A stretch of 48,472 nt of DNA from Arthrobacter crystallopoietes BAB-32 (GTDB lineage: Bacteria > Actinomycetota > Actinomycetes > Actinomycetales > Micrococcaceae): NCBI RefSeq assembly GCF_000328305.2, contig NZ_ANPE02000084.1, positions 28-48,499 on the forward strand, written 5' to 3'. The notes under the pieces are model-generated. The model had not been told where the DNA came from and searched no databases. It saw only the letters and a list, made by a program, of their open reading frames with translations. Position 1 is the first letter of the stretch, and each line of letters begins with the position of its first letter. This document shows positions 17,390 through 27,019 of this stretch, piece after piece. Both the position numbers and the translations under genes were made by a program.

Positions 17390-17884
17390 ATGACCGGACA
17401 GGATTCTCCGCCGCAAAACGACGGCTTTGAAGCCGCTATTGACTCCTTGGAGCAACAGCTGAGCACGCTCTGGCGGCGGGCCCGCGCCAATTCGCACCGC
17501 GTGGCCCGCGAAGTCCACCCCGATATGGAGCCTGCAGCCTATGGCCTACTGACGGTGCTCCAGCGGGAAGAATCCATGCGTTTGACGGACCTGGCCGCCA
17601 ATATCGGCGTAGGCAAACCATCCGTCAGCCGGCAAGTAGCTATGTTGGAGCAGCTGGGCCTCGTGCAAAAGCAAACGGACCCGTCCGACGGGCGCGCACA
17701 GTCCATCACGCTGACCGAACTGGGCATGCGGAAACTCGAGTCTGCGCAGGCCGCTCGCAAATCGGCCTTCATCGCGCGCCTCGATGACTGGCCCGTGGCC
17801 GACCTGAACGCCCTGGCAGGACTGCTCGACCGGTTGAACCGCTCCTACAGGAACGAATCCCCTCCGGCCACAGGGCACTCCTAG
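17390..17884 (+). CDS. MarR family transcriptional regulator
   Basis: A 164-residue winged-helix regulator. Helices AAIDSLEQQLSTLWRRAR and MEPAAYGLLTVLQREES lead into the recognition region MRLTDLAANIGVGKPSVSRQVAMLEQLGLV, then the wing QTDPSDGRAQSITLTELG, and a C-terminal dimer helix. MarR proteins usually repress a nearby efflux or catabolic gene in response to a small ligand. Here it stands alone on the plus strand, divergent from the DUF3046 gene and convergent with clgR, so its target cannot be read from context. Confidence 0.93.
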   Translation: MTGQDSPPQNDGFEAAIDSLEQQLSTLWRRARANSHRVAREVHPDMEPAAYGLLTVLQREESMRLTDLAANIGVGKPSVSRQVAMLEQLGLVQKQTDPSDGRAQSITLTELGMRKLESAQAARKSAFIARLDDWPVADLNALAGLLDRLNRSYRNESPPATGHS

Positions 17885-17891
17885 GACAGGC

Positions 17892-17924
17892 AGAAGCCGG
17901 GTACCTGCGGGGTACCCGGCTTCT
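17892..17924. terminator. Hairpin between convergent marR and clgR genes
   Basis: AGAAGCCGGGTACC (17892-17905) and GGTACCCGGCTTCT (17911-17924) form a perfect 14-bp stem with a 5-base loop. It lies between the two convergent stops. There is no T-run on either side, but the position and stability suggest a bidirectional terminator. Confidence 0.8.
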
Positions 17925-17937
17925 GGGTTCAGGTCTG

Positions 17938-18285
17938 TCAGGACCGTGCGGAGGCCAACCCCCGGCTCAGGTCCTCGGGCAGCTCATCCGGGATTTCGGC
18001 AACGAACTCACGGGAGAGTTCCTGCGGCACGGTGTCCGGAATGATGACGCCTTCCGCATCCGCCACGCGGTCGCTGACCTCACGCAGCATCAGGGACAAC
18101 GGGACATCGAGTGCCGAACAGATGGAGGACAAAAGCTCCGAGGAGGCCTCCTTCTGGCCGCGTTCGACTTCACTCAGGTAACCGAGGGAAACACGGGCGC
18201 TGTGTGAAACTTCGCGCAGGGTACGGCCCTGCCGCTGGCGCACGTCACGGAGGACGTCACCGATCTCGTGGCGTAGCACTACCAT
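17938..18285 (-). CDS. clgR: ClgR-type XRE family transcriptional regulator
   Basis: An HTH_3 (XRE) regulator of 115 residues with the HTH at about 21-45 ([23 protein letters not shown]). ClgR activates clp protease genes and other stress genes in actinobacteria, and Rv2745c has the same genome position next to pgsA and ftsK. The start is the ATG at 18285 ([13 protein letters not shown]), with AAGGAG six bases upstream and the family's usual N-terminus. A longer frame from 18378 would add 31 unrelated residues and is less likely. It is downstream of ftsK-pgsA-cinA in the same orientation. The identification rests on sequence pattern plus synteny. Confidence 0.88.
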   Translation of the reverse strand: MVVLRHEIGDVLRDVRQRQGRTLREVSHSARVSLGYLSEVERGQKEASSELLSSICSALDVPLSLMLREVSDRVADAEGVIIPDTVPQELSREFVAEIPDELPEDLSRGLASARS

Positions 18286-18470
18286 TTTGCGCTCCTTCAT
18301 TTCCCGTTGCGTTTCGTCGGACAAACCCACATCACGCCAACGGACAACCCCGTTCACGGACACGGGCTGCTTGACCATTTGTATCGCCTTACTCCCTCTG
18401 TGTACACGGGTTTCCCCCGCGTTTTCTAAAGCTTAGGCCAACAACCTCGAAAGTTGCTGGCACAGTTCAT

Positions 18471-18497
18471 AACTATCCGGAAGATTAATTTGTTCCC
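18471..18497 (-). promoter_or_regulatory. Candidate ECF-sigma promoter for clgR
   Basis: Minus strand GGGAAC (18497-18492) is followed 18 bases later by GTT (18473-18471), resembling GGAAC/GTT promoters of the SigE/SigH class. clgR is under SigH in Corynebacterium and SigE in Mycobacterium. It lies about 185 bases before the ATG. The match is short, so this is tentative. The rest of the 244-base gap between clgR and cinA shows nothing else I can name. Confidence 0.3.
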
Positions 18498-18529
18498 GGT
18501 GGCTCTTCATGCCGTTGATGCTGCTGGAC

Positions 18530-19024
18530 TCAAGGGGCACCGGCAGAAGCGTCATCGACAGCATGGAGCAATTCAGCCAAGGCAGCCTGGCACGCCTGCT
18601 GCCGGATCTCGGCCCGATCCCCGCTGAAGGAGAACTCCGCCGCCTTGGAACCGGCGGCCGTGGCGACGCCGACATACACCGTTCCAACGGCTTTGCCACC
18701 GTGCGGTTCAGGTCCTGCCGCTCCCGTGGTGGCGACGGCGATGTCGGCGGCGAGGGCGCGCCGGGCGCCTTCAGCCATCTGGCGGGCCACGTCCGCGTCC
18801 ACTGAACCGTTGCGATCCATGAGAGCTTCGTCCACGCCGAGCAGGGAGGACTTGACCTTGTTCTGATAGGAGACGACACCGCCTTGGAGAGCGCCGGACG
18901 CGCCCGGGACCGTGGCCAGGGCGGCGGAGACCATGCCGGCGGTGAGCGATTCCGCCGTGGCGACTGTCAACCCCTTGGCCACTGCGGCAAGAATGACTTG
19001 CTGCGGGAGATTCTGCTGTTCCAT
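18530..19024 (-). CDS. cinA: CinA C-terminal domain protein (nicotinamide-nucleotide amidase type)
   Basis: A stand-alone CinA C-terminal (PncC-type) domain of 164 residues. Motifs include GLTVATAESLTAGMVSAALA, GGVVSYQNKVKSSLLGV and IAVATTGAAGPEPHGGKAVGTVY. Members deamidate nicotinamide mononucleotide in NAD salvage; the competence role of full CinA needs the N-terminal domain, which is absent. It starts 2 bases after the pgsA stop, so it is coupled with pgsA, and is followed by clgR after a gap. This pgsA-cinA-clgR order is typical of actinobacteria. Confidence 0.92.
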   Translation of the reverse strand: MEQQNLPQQVILAAVAKGLTVATAESLTAGMVSAALATVPGASGALQGGVVSYQNKVKSSLLGVDEALMDRNGSVDADVARQMAEGARRALAADIAVATTGAAGPEPHGGKAVGTVYVGVATAAGSKAAEFSFSGDRAEIRQQACQAALAELLHAVDDASAGAP

Positions 19025-19026
19025 CC

Positions 19027-19617
19027 TCAGTTCCTTCCGTCAGCGGCACGCAGCCGCATGGCCTTCACCAGGTAGTCCACACCGGTCACCACGGTCACGG
19101 CCACGGCCAGCAGCATCACGATGAACGCTGCGAAGGCGGCCCACTCCCCGAGCCATGTGCCGAGCGGCAGTAGGTAGAGGAAGATGGCGAACGTTTGCAG
19201 CACAGTCTTGAGCTTGCCGCCGCGCGAGGCCGGCATGACCCCGTAACGGATCACCACGAAGCGCAGCAGCGTGATGCCGAGCTCCCGCACCAGGATAACG
19301 ACGGTGATCCACCACGGCAGCTCACCGAGAACCGACAGCAGAATCAGCGCCGAGCCGATCAGCAGCTTGTCAGCGATCGGATCGGCGATCTTGCCGAAGT
19401 TCGTGATCAGTCCCCGGCTGCGGGCCAGGTCCCCGTCCAGCTTGTCCGTGTAGATCGCTACGGCAAAAACGACGACGGCGAGCCAGCGCAGGAGGCCATG
19501 GTCGCCATTGTCTGCCAGCAGGAACCAGATGAAGAACGGTACCAGGACGATGCGGATCGCGGTCAGGACATTGGCGATGTTCAGAGTGGGCACCGGGCTG
19601 GCAGGCGAATCAGTCAC
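19027..19617 (-). CDS. pgsA: CDP-diacylglycerol-glycerol-3-phosphate 3-phosphatidyltransferase
   Basis: An integral membrane enzyme (196 residues) that makes phosphatidylglycerol phosphate. The CDP-alcohol phosphotransferase motif is present as DKLDGDLARSRG followed by GKIADPIADK. Hydrophobic segments are visible around 12-35, 40-55, 88-110, 120-140 and 150-180. It starts with GTG at 19617 (TDSPASPVPTLNIANVLTAIR). It lies between ftsK and cinA on one strand. The exact head group (glycerol phosphate against inositol phosphate) follows the synteny with Rv2746c and pgsA-like genes and is not proven by sequence. Confidence 0.9.
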   Translation of the reverse strand: MTDSPASPVPTLNIANVLTAIRIVLVPFFIWFLLADNGDHGLLRWLAVVVFAVAIYTDKLDGDLARSRGLITNFGKIADPIADKLLIGSALILLSVLGELPWWITVVILVRELGITLLRFVVIRYGVMPASRGGKLKTVLQTFAIFLYLLPLGTWLGEWAAFAAFIVMLLAVAVTVVTGVDYLVKAMRLRAADGRN

Positions 19618-19640
19618 GTCCCCACACTACCGAACCAGGA

Positions 19641-22487
19641 CTACCGCCCGGTGAGGCTCCAGGCGTCTTCGGAACCCGAGTCCTCGTCGTCGTCGTAATA
19701 GTCCACTGCCTGGGGGCGGGAATCCAGGTCCTCCGCCACGAGGTCCCGTGGCCCGTCGAAGCCGTGGTTGACGTTGGCATTGTCCGCCAGTGCGGCCGTC
19801 ATGGGGTCCGCGCCACCGCCGGACGGCGCACCCGCGGGCGGCTCGTCACCGCGGATGGCCGCCAAGGTGGCCGCCAGGTCGTCCGGCTTGACCAGCACGT
19901 CGCGGGCCTTGGAGCCTTCGGACGGGCCCACCACGCCGCGGGATTCGAGCAGGTCCATCAGCCGGCCGGCCTTGGCGAAACCGACGCGCAGCTTCCGCTG
20001 CAGCATCGAGGTCGAACCGAACTGCGTGGTGACGACCAGCTCGGTTGCCTGCAGCAGCACATCGAGATCGTCCCCGATGTCGTCGTCGATCTGCTTTTTG
20101 GGCGCCTCGACCGCCACGTCCTCGCGGTAGTCGGCCTGCAGCTGGTTCTTGACGTGCTCGACGACCTTGTGGATCTCCGATTCCGACACCCAGGCGCCCT
20201 GGACACGCATCGGCTTGGAGGCGCCCATCGGCAGGAAGAGCGCGTCGCCCTGGCCGATCAGCTTCTCGGCGCCCGGCTGGTCCAGCACGACGCGCGAGTC
20301 CGTCACGGAGGACGTCGCGAAGGCCATGCGCGAGGGCACGTTGGCCTTGATCAGGCCGGTCACCACGTCCACCGACGGCCGCTGGGTTGCCAGGACCAGG
20401 TGGATGCCGGCGGCGCGCGCCAGCTGCGTGATGCGCACGATCGAGTCTTCGACGTCGCGCGGAGCAACCATCATCAGGTCCGCCAGCTCGTCCACAATCA
20501 CCAGGAGGTACGGATACGGCTTGACGACCCGCTGCGAGCCCTCGGGCGGGATTACCTTGCCGTTGCGCACCGCCTTGTTGAAATCGTCGATGTGCTTGAA
20601 GCCGAAGTTGGCCAGGTCGTCGTAGCGGGTGTCCATCTCGCGAACCACCCACTGCAGCGCCTCCGCCGCCTTCTTCGGGTTGGTGATGATCGGGGTGATC
20701 AGGTGCGGCACGCCCTCGTAGGCGGTCAATTCCACCCGCTTCGGATCCACCATGACCATGCGCACCTCGTCCGGCGTCGAGCGCATCAGGATCGAGGTGA
20801 TCATCGAGTTCACAAACGACGACTTACCGGCACCGGTGGCACCGGCAACCAGCATGTGCGGCATCTTGGCCAGGTTGGCCACGACGAAGCCGCCTTCGAC
20901 GTCTTTGCCGACGCCCATGACCATCGGGTGGTCCGTCTTCCGGGCGTTGTTCGAGCGCAGCACATCGCCCAGCGAGACCGTTTCGCGGTCCGTGTTGGGG
21001 ATCTCGATACCGATCGCCGACTTGCCCGGGATCGGGCTCAGAATACGCACATCCGAGCTGGCGACGGCGTAGGAGATGTTCTTCGACAGCGCCGTCACGC
21101 GCTCCACCTTGGTGCCCGGAGCCAGCTCGATCTCGTAACGCGTGACCGTCGGGCCGCGCGAGAAGCCGGTCACCTTCGCGTCCACCTTGAACTGGTCAAG
21201 GGTTTCGGTCAGGGCATTGACGACGGCGTCATTCGCTTCGGAGCGTTCCTTCGACGGCGGTCCCGGGGGCAGGAAGTCCGACGGCGGCAGGGTGTAGGTC
21301 ACGTCGCCGGAGAGCTGCAGCTGCTCGGTGCGCTGCGGAATCGGGGTGGCGGGCGGCTGCGGTTGCACGGGGTTCGACGGCACCGGCGGGACGGCAGGGG
21401 CCTGCGGGAGCACGGGCAGGGCTTCGGTGGCGCCTTCGGGCATCAGCCCCTGTTCCCGCTTGAGCTTTTCTGCGGCCAGCTCCGACTGGGTCGGCCGGCG
21501 GACGCCCGGCGGCACCTTGGGAGCCTGCTGGACCGAGGCGACCGGTTCAGTGGGCGGCTCGGCATCGATGACCGGGGTTTCGAACGCCTCATCGCCGAAG
21601 AAGCCCTCGACGTCGTCGTAATCCTCTTCCTCCGCGGTCTGCTTGCCGCGCCCGAACAGGCGCTTGCGCGGCTTCTTTGGCTTGGGCGTCTCCGACTCGT
21701 CGCCGTACAGGTAGCTCTGGTCGTGTTCGTTCGAAGCGGCCGGACGCTCGGCCAGGTCCTGGCCCATGAGCTTTTCGTAGACGGCACGCAGCCGTGCCGG
21801 AATGTGCCGGAACGGGGTTGCCGTGACGATCAGGAGGCTGACGAAGGCCAGCAGCGAATAGACCGCGATGGCCAGCCACGGGGTGATCGTGGCGAGCGGT
21901 GACGAAATCAGGAAGCCCACCATGCCGCCGGCGGCCCACAGCGCGTCGAGGCCGTCCGCCAATCCGGGCTGCCCGCCGATGACGTGGGCAAGTCCGGTGC
22001 CCGAGAAAGTCATGATGGCCAGGCCGATGGCGATGCGGTTGTTGCCGGCGACGTCCTCCGGGCTGCGCATCAGGCGCACGGCAAAGACCAGCAGGAACAC
22101 CGGCAGCAGCAAGGCCATCCAGCCGAAGGTTCCGCCGAAGACCGCGTGGACCACGTCGGCGAAACCGCCGCTGAGCGCCCACCATTCGACCGCGGCGATC
22201 ACCACTGCGATCAGCAGCATGAAGAACCCGGTGCCGTCCCGGCGCAGCTCCTTCTCCGGGTGGACATCCGGGCCGAGCTTGCGCACGCCAGCCGCCGCCA
22301 GGTGGGCGATGCCCATCCAGGCGCCGCGGACCATCCGCAGCGGGAGCGGCAGTGTTTCTTCGGCCGGCAGGTCCAGCGCCTTGGTCTTGGCGTTGGAGCG
22401 CCCCGATGATGAGCGCGCAGCACTGCCTGTGTTCTTACCGCGCGACTGCTGGTTGCCTTTTTTGGCAGGGGAAGTACGAGTCGCCAT
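19641..22487 (-). CDS. ftsK: DNA translocase FtsK/SpoIIIE
   Basis: A 948-residue membrane-anchored DNA pump that clears chromosome DNA from the division septum. The N-terminus is basic (about 1-50) and four to five membrane segments follow (about 88-225). A charged, then proline-rich linker runs from 250 to 415. The motor has Walker [10 protein letters not shown] (549-557) and Walker [13 protein letters not shown] (661-672). The C-terminal gamma winged helix ([18 protein letters not shown]) reads KOPS-type sequences, then an acidic tail follows. The ATG at 22487 begins [11 protein letters not shown]. Length and layout are normal for actinobacteria. Confidence 0.97.
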   Translation of the reverse strand: MATRTSPAKKGNQQSRGKNTGSAARSSSGRSNAKTKALDLPAEETLPLPLRMVRGAWMGIAHLAAAGVRKLGPDVHPEKELRRDGTGFFMLLIAVVIAAVEWWALSGGFADVVHAVFGGTFGWMALLLPVFLLVFAVRLMRSPEDVAGNNRIAIGLAIMTFSGTGLAHVIGGQPGLADGLDALWAAGGMVGFLISSPLATITPWLAIAVYSLLAFVSLLIVTATPFRHIPARLRAVYEKLMGQDLAERPAASNEHDQSYLYGDESETPKPKKPRKRLFGRGKQTAEEEDYDDVEGFFGDEAFETPVIDAEPPTEPVASVQQAPKVPPGVRRPTQSELAAEKLKREQGLMPEGATEALPVLPQAPAVPPVPSNPVQPQPPATPIPQRTEQLQLSGDVTYTLPPSDFLPPGPPSKERSEANDAVVNALTETLDQFKVDAKVTGFSRGPTVTRYEIELAPGTKVERVTALSKNISYAVASSDVRILSPIPGKSAIGIEIPNTDRETVSLGDVLRSNNARKTDHPMVMGVGKDVEGGFVVANLAKMPHMLVAGATGAGKSSFVNSMITSILMRSTPDEVRMVMVDPKRVELTAYEGVPHLITPIITNPKKAAEALQWVVREMDTRYDDLANFGFKHIDDFNKAVRNGKVIPPEGSQRVVKPYPYLLVIVDELADLMMVAPRDVEDSIVRITQLARAAGIHLVLATQRPSVDVVTGLIKANVPSRMAFATSSVTDSRVVLDQPGAEKLIGQGDALFLPMGASKPMRVQGAWVSESEIHKVVEHVKNQLQADYREDVAVEAPKKQIDDDIGDDLDVLLQATELVVTTQFGSTSMLQRKLRVGFAKAGRLMDLLESRGVVGPSEGSKARDVLVKPDDLAATLAAIRGDEPPAGAPSGGGADPMTAALADNANVNHGFDGPRDLVAEDLDSRPQAVDYYDDDEDSGSEDAWSLTGR

Positions 22488-22575
22488 ACCGGAAAGACTA
22501 CCTGCCGCGGCCGCTCCGGAGAGGGATTGACTTACCCGTGCGGTGTGGGTGTCAGCCGGATCACGGCCGGCGGGT

Positions 22576-24267
22576 TCAGGCCTCGAGCACGACGGGCACG
22601 ATCATCGGCCGGCGCCGGTGCCGCTTGTTGACCCAGCTGCCGATGACCCGCCGTACGACCTGCTGGAGCTGGTACGTGGTGTGCTCCTTGTTGTTCACCA
22701 CCGCTTCTTCGAGCGAGGCGATGATTTTCGGCTTGATGTTGTCGAACACCGCGTCGTCCTCCGCGAACCCGCGCGCGTGGATCTCGGGACCGGACACGAT
22801 CTTGCCGGTGCTGCGGTTCACGACGCAGATCACGGAGATGAAGCCTTCCTCGCCCAGGATCCGGCGGTCTTTGAGGTCGGCATCGGTGATCTCGCCGATG
22901 CTCGAGCCGTCCACGTACACGAAGCCGCACTCGACCTGGCCGACGATGCGCGCCTTGCCGCCGACCAGGTCCACCACCGTGCCGTCGTCCCCGAGCAGCA
23001 CGTTCTCCGCCGGGATGCCGGTGGCTTCGGCCAGCTTGCCGTTGGCGATCAAATGCCGGGTCTCGCCGTGGACGGGCATGGCATTGCGCGGCTTGAGGAT
23101 GTTGTAGCAGTACAGCAGTTCCCCGGCGGCGGCATGGCCGGAGACATGGACCTTGGCGTTGCCCTTGTGGATCACGTCGGCGCCCAGTTTGAGCAGCCCG
23201 TTGATGACGCGGAAGACGGCGTTCTCGTTGCCCGGAATCAGCGAGGACGCCAGGATCACGGTGTCCCCCGCGCCGACCTGGATCCGGTGGTCGCCGTTGG
23301 CCATCCGGGACAGGGCCGCCATCGGCTCGCCCTGCGATCCGGTGGACATCAGGACGATCCGGTCGTCCGGGAAGTCCTCGACGTTCTTCAGGTCCACCAG
23401 GATGCCCTCGGGCACATTCAGGTACCCCAGCTTCGCGGCAATCGCCATGTTCCGCACCATCGAGCGCCCCACAAAGGCCACATGCCGGCCGTGGGCGGCT
23501 GCGGCGTCGAGCACCTGCTGCACCCGGTGCACATGCGAGGAGAAGGACGCCACGATGATCCGCTTCTGGACCTGGCCGAAGAGCCGTTCCAGCACGGGAC
23601 CGATCTCCTTCTCCGCCGTGGTGAAACCGGGGATGTCGGCGTTGGTGGAGTCCGCCATGAACAGGTCCACGCCTTCTTCGCCCAGCCGGGCGAAGGCGCG
23701 CAGGTCCGTGATGCGTCCGTCCAGCGGCAGCTGGTCCATCTTGAAGTCACCGGTATGCAGCACATTGCCGGCGGCCGTCCTGATGAAGACCGCGAGGGCA
23801 TCGGGAATGGAGTGGTTGACGGCCACGAATTCGCACTCGAAGGGGCCCAGCTGCTCGATCTGGCCTTCGGTGACGGTCAGCGTGTACGGCTTGATCCGGT
23901 GCTCGGCGAGCTTGGCTTCGACCAGGGCCAGGGTCAGCTGGGAGCCGATCAGGGGCAGGTCTTCACGCATCCGCAGCAGGTAGGGCACGGCGCCGATATG
24001 GTCCTCGTGGCCGTGCGTGAGCACCACGCCGACGACGTCGTCGAGCCTGTCCTCGATGTAGGAAAAGTCGGGCAGGATCAGGTCGACGCCCGGCTGGTGC
24101 TCTTCCGGGAACAGGACGCCGCAATCCACAATCAGCAGTTTCGAGTCGATTTCGAACACAGCCATGTTCCGCCCGATCTCCCCCAGACCGCCCAGCGGCA
24201 CAATCCGCAGGGTGCCGTCAGCAAGCGGCGGCGGTGTAATCAACTGTGAAATTGTGGATTCGCTCAT
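22576..24267 (-). CDS. rnj: Ribonuclease J
   Basis: A metallo-beta-lactamase/beta-CASP ribonuclease of 563 residues with 5'-exo and endonuclease activity on RNA. The zinc motif [12 protein letters not shown] is at 85-96. Other landmarks are FEVNHSIPD-type text ([13 protein letters not shown]), HTGDFKMD, beta-CASP text [14 protein letters not shown] and [16 protein letters not shown], and the C-terminal [21 protein letters not shown]. The start is the ATG at 24267 (MSESTISQL), 8 bases after the dapA stop; a longer frame would enter dapA. The dapA-rnj pairing is conserved in Gram-positive bacteria and here implies co-transcription. Confidence 0.97.
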   Translation of the reverse strand: MSESTISQLITPPPLADGTLRIVPLGGLGEIGRNMAVFEIDSKLLIVDCGVLFPEEHQPGVDLILPDFSYIEDRLDDVVGVVLTHGHEDHIGAVPYLLRMREDLPLIGSQLTLALVEAKLAEHRIKPYTLTVTEGQIEQLGPFECEFVAVNHSIPDALAVFIRTAAGNVLHTGDFKMDQLPLDGRITDLRAFARLGEEGVDLFMADSTNADIPGFTTAEKEIGPVLERLFGQVQKRIIVASFSSHVHRVQQVLDAAAAHGRHVAFVGRSMVRNMAIAAKLGYLNVPEGILVDLKNVEDFPDDRIVLMSTGSQGEPMAALSRMANGDHRIQVGAGDTVILASSLIPGNENAVFRVINGLLKLGADVIHKGNAKVHVSGHAAAGELLYCYNILKPRNAMPVHGETRHLIANGKLAEATGIPAENVLLGDDGTVVDLVGGKARIVGQVECGFVYVDGSSIGEITDADLKDRRILGEEGFISVICVVNRSTGKIVSGPEIHARGFAEDDAVFDNIKPKIIASLEEAVVNNKEHTTYQLQQVVRRVIGSWVNKRHRRRPMIVPVVLEA

Positions 24268-24275
24268 GCTGTTGT

Positions 24276-25187
24276 TCAGGCCTCCAGGTTCCAGCCAGCC
24301 TCTTTGAGGTCGGCGCGGATCGGTGCGATCTCGGCGTCGGACGGCTCTACCAGCGGCAGGCGGACCACCGAGTTGGGCAGCACAGACTGCCACTTGAGGA
24401 TCAGTTTGGCCGCGACGGCACCCTGGATGTGCGACATCACGGCGCGCTGGACCGGGTCCAGCTCGAAGTGCAGGCGGCGGGCCGTGGCCAGATCGCCCGC
24501 CAGCATCGCGTCAACCAGCGAGCGGTACTGGACGGTCGCCACATGCGCGGTCACCGACACCACGCCGACGGCGCCGGCCGCCATCAGCGGCAGGGTCAGG
24601 CCGTCGTCGCCGGAGTAGACATCAAGGTCCGTGTTCGCCAGGACGCGGGTGGTTTCCTGGTAGTCGGCCTTGGCGTCCTTCAGCGCGACGATGCGCGGAT
24701 GTTCGGCGAGGCGGAACAGGGTCTCGGTTTCGATCGGGATGCCGGCACGGCCCGGAATGTCGTAGACCATCACGGGCAGGTCGGTGGCATCGGCAACCGC
24801 TTCGATGTGGGCGCGCACACCCGCCTGGCTCGGTTTGTTGTAGTACGGCGTGGTGACCAGCAGCCCGTCGACCCCAAGGTCCGCCGCCTGGCGGGAGAGC
24901 CGGATGGAGTGGCGGGTGTCATTGGTGGTGGAACCGGCGATGACCTTGGCACGGCCGCCGACGGCTTCCTGCACCGTCTTGAACATGCCCAGGTTCTCTT
25001 CGTCCGTGAGGGTCGAAGTTTCCCCGGTGGTACCGGTGACTACGAGGCCGTCGCAGCCGTCGTCGACCAGTTTTTCTGCCAGTTCGGCTGCCTTCTGGTA
25101 GTCCACCTCACCGTCCTCCGTGAAGGGGGTGACCATCGCGGTCACGAGGGTGCCGAAGGTGTAATCGCGGGAGATGGACTCAGACAT
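24276..25187 (-). CDS. dapA: 4-hydroxy-tetrahydrodipicolinate synthase DapA
   Basis: DapA condenses pyruvate with aspartate semialdehyde, the first committed step to diaminopimelate and lysine. The (beta-alpha)8 protein has 303 residues. The Schiff-base lysine is K170 (IVALKDAKADY), with Tyr142 (VMVYDIPGRAG) and TGTTGETSTL (51-60). The start chosen is the ATG at 25187 (MSESISRDY). An upstream extension of 67 codons in the same frame is arginine-rich noise. It is followed after 8 bases by rnj. dapB lies 1.8 kb further upstream on the same strand, separated by the opposite-strand DUF418 gene. Confidence 0.96.
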   Translation of the reverse strand: MSESISRDYTFGTLVTAMVTPFTEDGEVDYQKAAELAEKLVDDGCDGLVVTGTTGETSTLTDEENLGMFKTVQEAVGGRAKVIAGSTTNDTRHSIRLSRQAADLGVDGLLVTTPYYNKPSQAGVRAHIEAVADATDLPVMVYDIPGRAGIPIETETLFRLAEHPRIVALKDAKADYQETTRVLANTDLDVYSGDDGLTLPLMAAGAVGVVSVTAHVATVQYRSLVDAMLAGDLATARRLHFELDPVQRAVMSHIQGAVAAKLILKWQSVLPNSVVRLPLVEPSDAEIAPIRADLKEAGWNLEA

Positions 25188-25309
25188 ACAGGAAACGTTA
25201 CCGCGTGGGCCTGCGTTTGAAGCAACGGCCACGGGGAGTTTCGCGTCACGAAGCCGCCTCAAACCACCGCGGCCACCAGAGCGCACAGGTGCTGTGAGAA
25301 TATCGGAGC

Positions 25310-26500
25310 ATGGCATCCACGCAGACCGGCCGACGGCTCGCCGGCATTGATGCGGCGCGCGGCCTGGCGCTGCTGGGCATGATGGCAACCCACATCTACC
25401 CGCTGTGGACCCAAGGGGCAGATCCCGAACCGAATTTCACCGGCCTGGTGCTGTCCGGCCGTTCCTCCGCCCTGTTCGCTGTCCTGGCCGGTGTGGGCCT
25501 GGCCCTGCTCTCGGGCGGCAACAAACCGCATACCGGACGCTTCCTGACGGCGGACCGCGGGGGCATCGCTGTCCGTGCGGCCCTGATTGCGCTGGTCGGC
25601 CTGATGCTCGGCACGCTGGAGACCAACATCGCCGTGATCCTGGTGCACTACGCCGTGCTGTTCTGGTGCGCCTTGCCGTTCCTGCAGTTGCGGCTGCCGG
25701 TGCTGGCTGCGTGGGCGGCCGGCTGGCTGCTGCTCTCCCCCGTGGCCGCGTACCTGCTGCGCGGCGGGCTGGAGGCCTGGCTGGACCCGGCCCAGCTGGG
25801 CCACAACCCGAATCCGCTGGATTTCTTCATTCCGGCGACCCTGCTGGCGGACCTGATCGCCACCGGTTTCTACCCGGCGCTGCAGTGGCTCGGCTACATC
25901 CTCGTCGGGCTGCTCATTGGACGGCTGGACCTTCGGCGGACCGTGGTGCAGCTGTGGCTGCTGGCGGGCGGGCTCGGGGCCGCGGCGCTGGGCAAGGCAG
26001 CGTCCGCCGTCATCATGGTGCAGCTCGGCGGACTGGCAGGGCTGGCCTCCACTGCTGCGGCACAGCGGCCCGACTTCGGGCTCATCTACCAGGTCAACCT
26101 GAGCTGGGTGTCGATGAACGATTCCTGGTGGTGGCTCGGCGTTGCCGGACCGCACTCGGGGACCACCTTCGACCTGCTGCACACCTGCGGCACCTCCGCC
26201 GTGGTGATCGCCGTCTGCCTGCTGCTGACCAGCCACTGGTCGAAGCTGCTGCTGCCGCTCTCCGGCGCCGGCGCCATGACGCTGTCGCTCTACTCCGCGC
26301 ACGTGTGGGTCATGAGCATCATGCCGGACGGTGCCGCCGCACCTTCCGACAACGTGCTCTATTGGGGCCAGGTCATCATCGCATTGTCGGTCGGGACTGC
26401 CTTGAGCGTGCTCTCGGTCCGGGGCCCGCTGGAGCTGGTCACCTCGACGGCGTCCCGGCTGGCCCGGGAGTCGCTGCGCGGCAACCGCCAGTACAACTAG
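25310..26500 (+). CDS. DUF418 family membrane protein
   Basis: A 396-residue polytopic protein with about ten hydrophobic segments. The N-terminus RRLAGIDAARGLALLGMMATH is the heparan-alpha-glucosaminide N-acetyltransferase-like start typical of YeiB/DUF418 proteins. The C-terminal half has the DUF418 arrangement (GAMTLSLYSAHVWVMS, YWGQVIIALSVG, RGPLELVTS). The family may move acyl groups or small solutes, but no substrate is known. It is alone on the plus strand between dapA and the dapB-linked membrane gene, and is convergent with the latter. Confidence 0.88.
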   Translation: MASTQTGRRLAGIDAARGLALLGMMATHIYPLWTQGADPEPNFTGLVLSGRSSALFAVLAGVGLALLSGGNKPHTGRFLTADRGGIAVRAALIALVGLMLGTLETNIAVILVHYAVLFWCALPFLQLRLPVLAAWAAGWLLLSPVAAYLLRGGLEAWLDPAQLGHNPNPLDFFIPATLLADLIATGFYPALQWLGYILVGLLIGRLDLRRTVVQLWLLAGGLGAAALGKAASAVIMVQLGGLAGLASTAAAQRPDFGLIYQVNLSWVSMNDSWWWLGVAGPHSGTTFDLLHTCGTSAVVIAVCLLLTSHWSKLLLPLSGAGAMTLSLYSAHVWVMSIMPDGAAAPSDNVLYWGQVIIALSVGTALSVLSVRGPLELVTSTASRLARESLRGNRQYN

Positions 26501-26533
26501 GGATCCGGCGGCCGCCGCCAGTGAAGGACAGGC

Positions 26534-27019
26534 TCAGCTGTGCCGGCTGAGCGAGATGGCCCGCCGCATCGATTCACGGGCGCGCTTGCGGTCCCGGGCG
26601 GCGTCGTAGGCACAGGAGAGCCGGAACCAGCTGCGCCATTCGCCGGGAGCCGCCTCGGTCTCCGCCTTGTACTTTTCGAATTCCGCGTCGGCGGCTTCCT
26701 GCACGATCCTGCCGCCGGGAGTGCGCGGCAGGTTGTCCTCCGGCAGGCCGCCCTCGGCCTCGAGGATCTTGGCCAGCCGGGACATCCGTGCGCCGAAGAC
26801 CACCTCCCGGACCAGGGCCCAGGCGCCGATGACCGGCAGGATCAGCAGCGCGGCCCCGATCCCCTTCGCGACCAGCTGCGGGTCCTGCAGCAGCAGCCAG
26901 GCCCGGTGCACGGTCAGCGACATGTAGGCCACCAGCAGCACAATGATGAGCGTGACCCAGATCTTCTCGCCGTGCCGGGCGTACCAGGACACGGTGCCTG
27001 CGCCGGCAGGCTCAGTCAT
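26534..27019 (-). CDS. Membrane protein with cytosolic helical tail, unknown function
   Basis: A 161-residue protein. Two hydrophobic segments (about 19-41 and 54-75) are followed by a soluble part with AEGGLPEDNLPRTPGGR and a helical, TPR-like end (GEWRSWFRLSCAYDAARDRKRARESMRRAI). The ATG at 27019 overlaps the end of dapB by 8 bases, so translation is coupled to dapB. An ATG three codons earlier is also possible. I recognise no named family. The coupling suggests it is expressed with diaminopimelate synthesis. Confidence 0.78.
   Translation of the reverse strand: MTEPAGAGTVSWYARHGEKIWVTLIIVLLVAYMSLTVHRAWLLLQDPQLVAKGIGAALLILPVIGAWALVREVVFGARMSRLAKILEAEGGLPEDNLPRTPGGRIVQEAADAEFEKYKAETEAAPGEWRSWFRLSCAYDAARDRKRARESMRRAISLSRHS

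Noticed and set aside
18433-18879. Minus-strand frame overlapping cinA and the clgR leader
   Set aside because: Out of frame with CinA, which is a complete family match; arginine/proline/serine-rich noise.
19764-21902. Long open frame antisense to ftsK
   Set aside because: His/Arg/Gly-rich shadow of ftsK with no recognisable motif; ftsK itself is complete.
22543-24249. Open frame antisense to RNase J
   Set aside because: Mirror of a conserved gene, no domain pattern.
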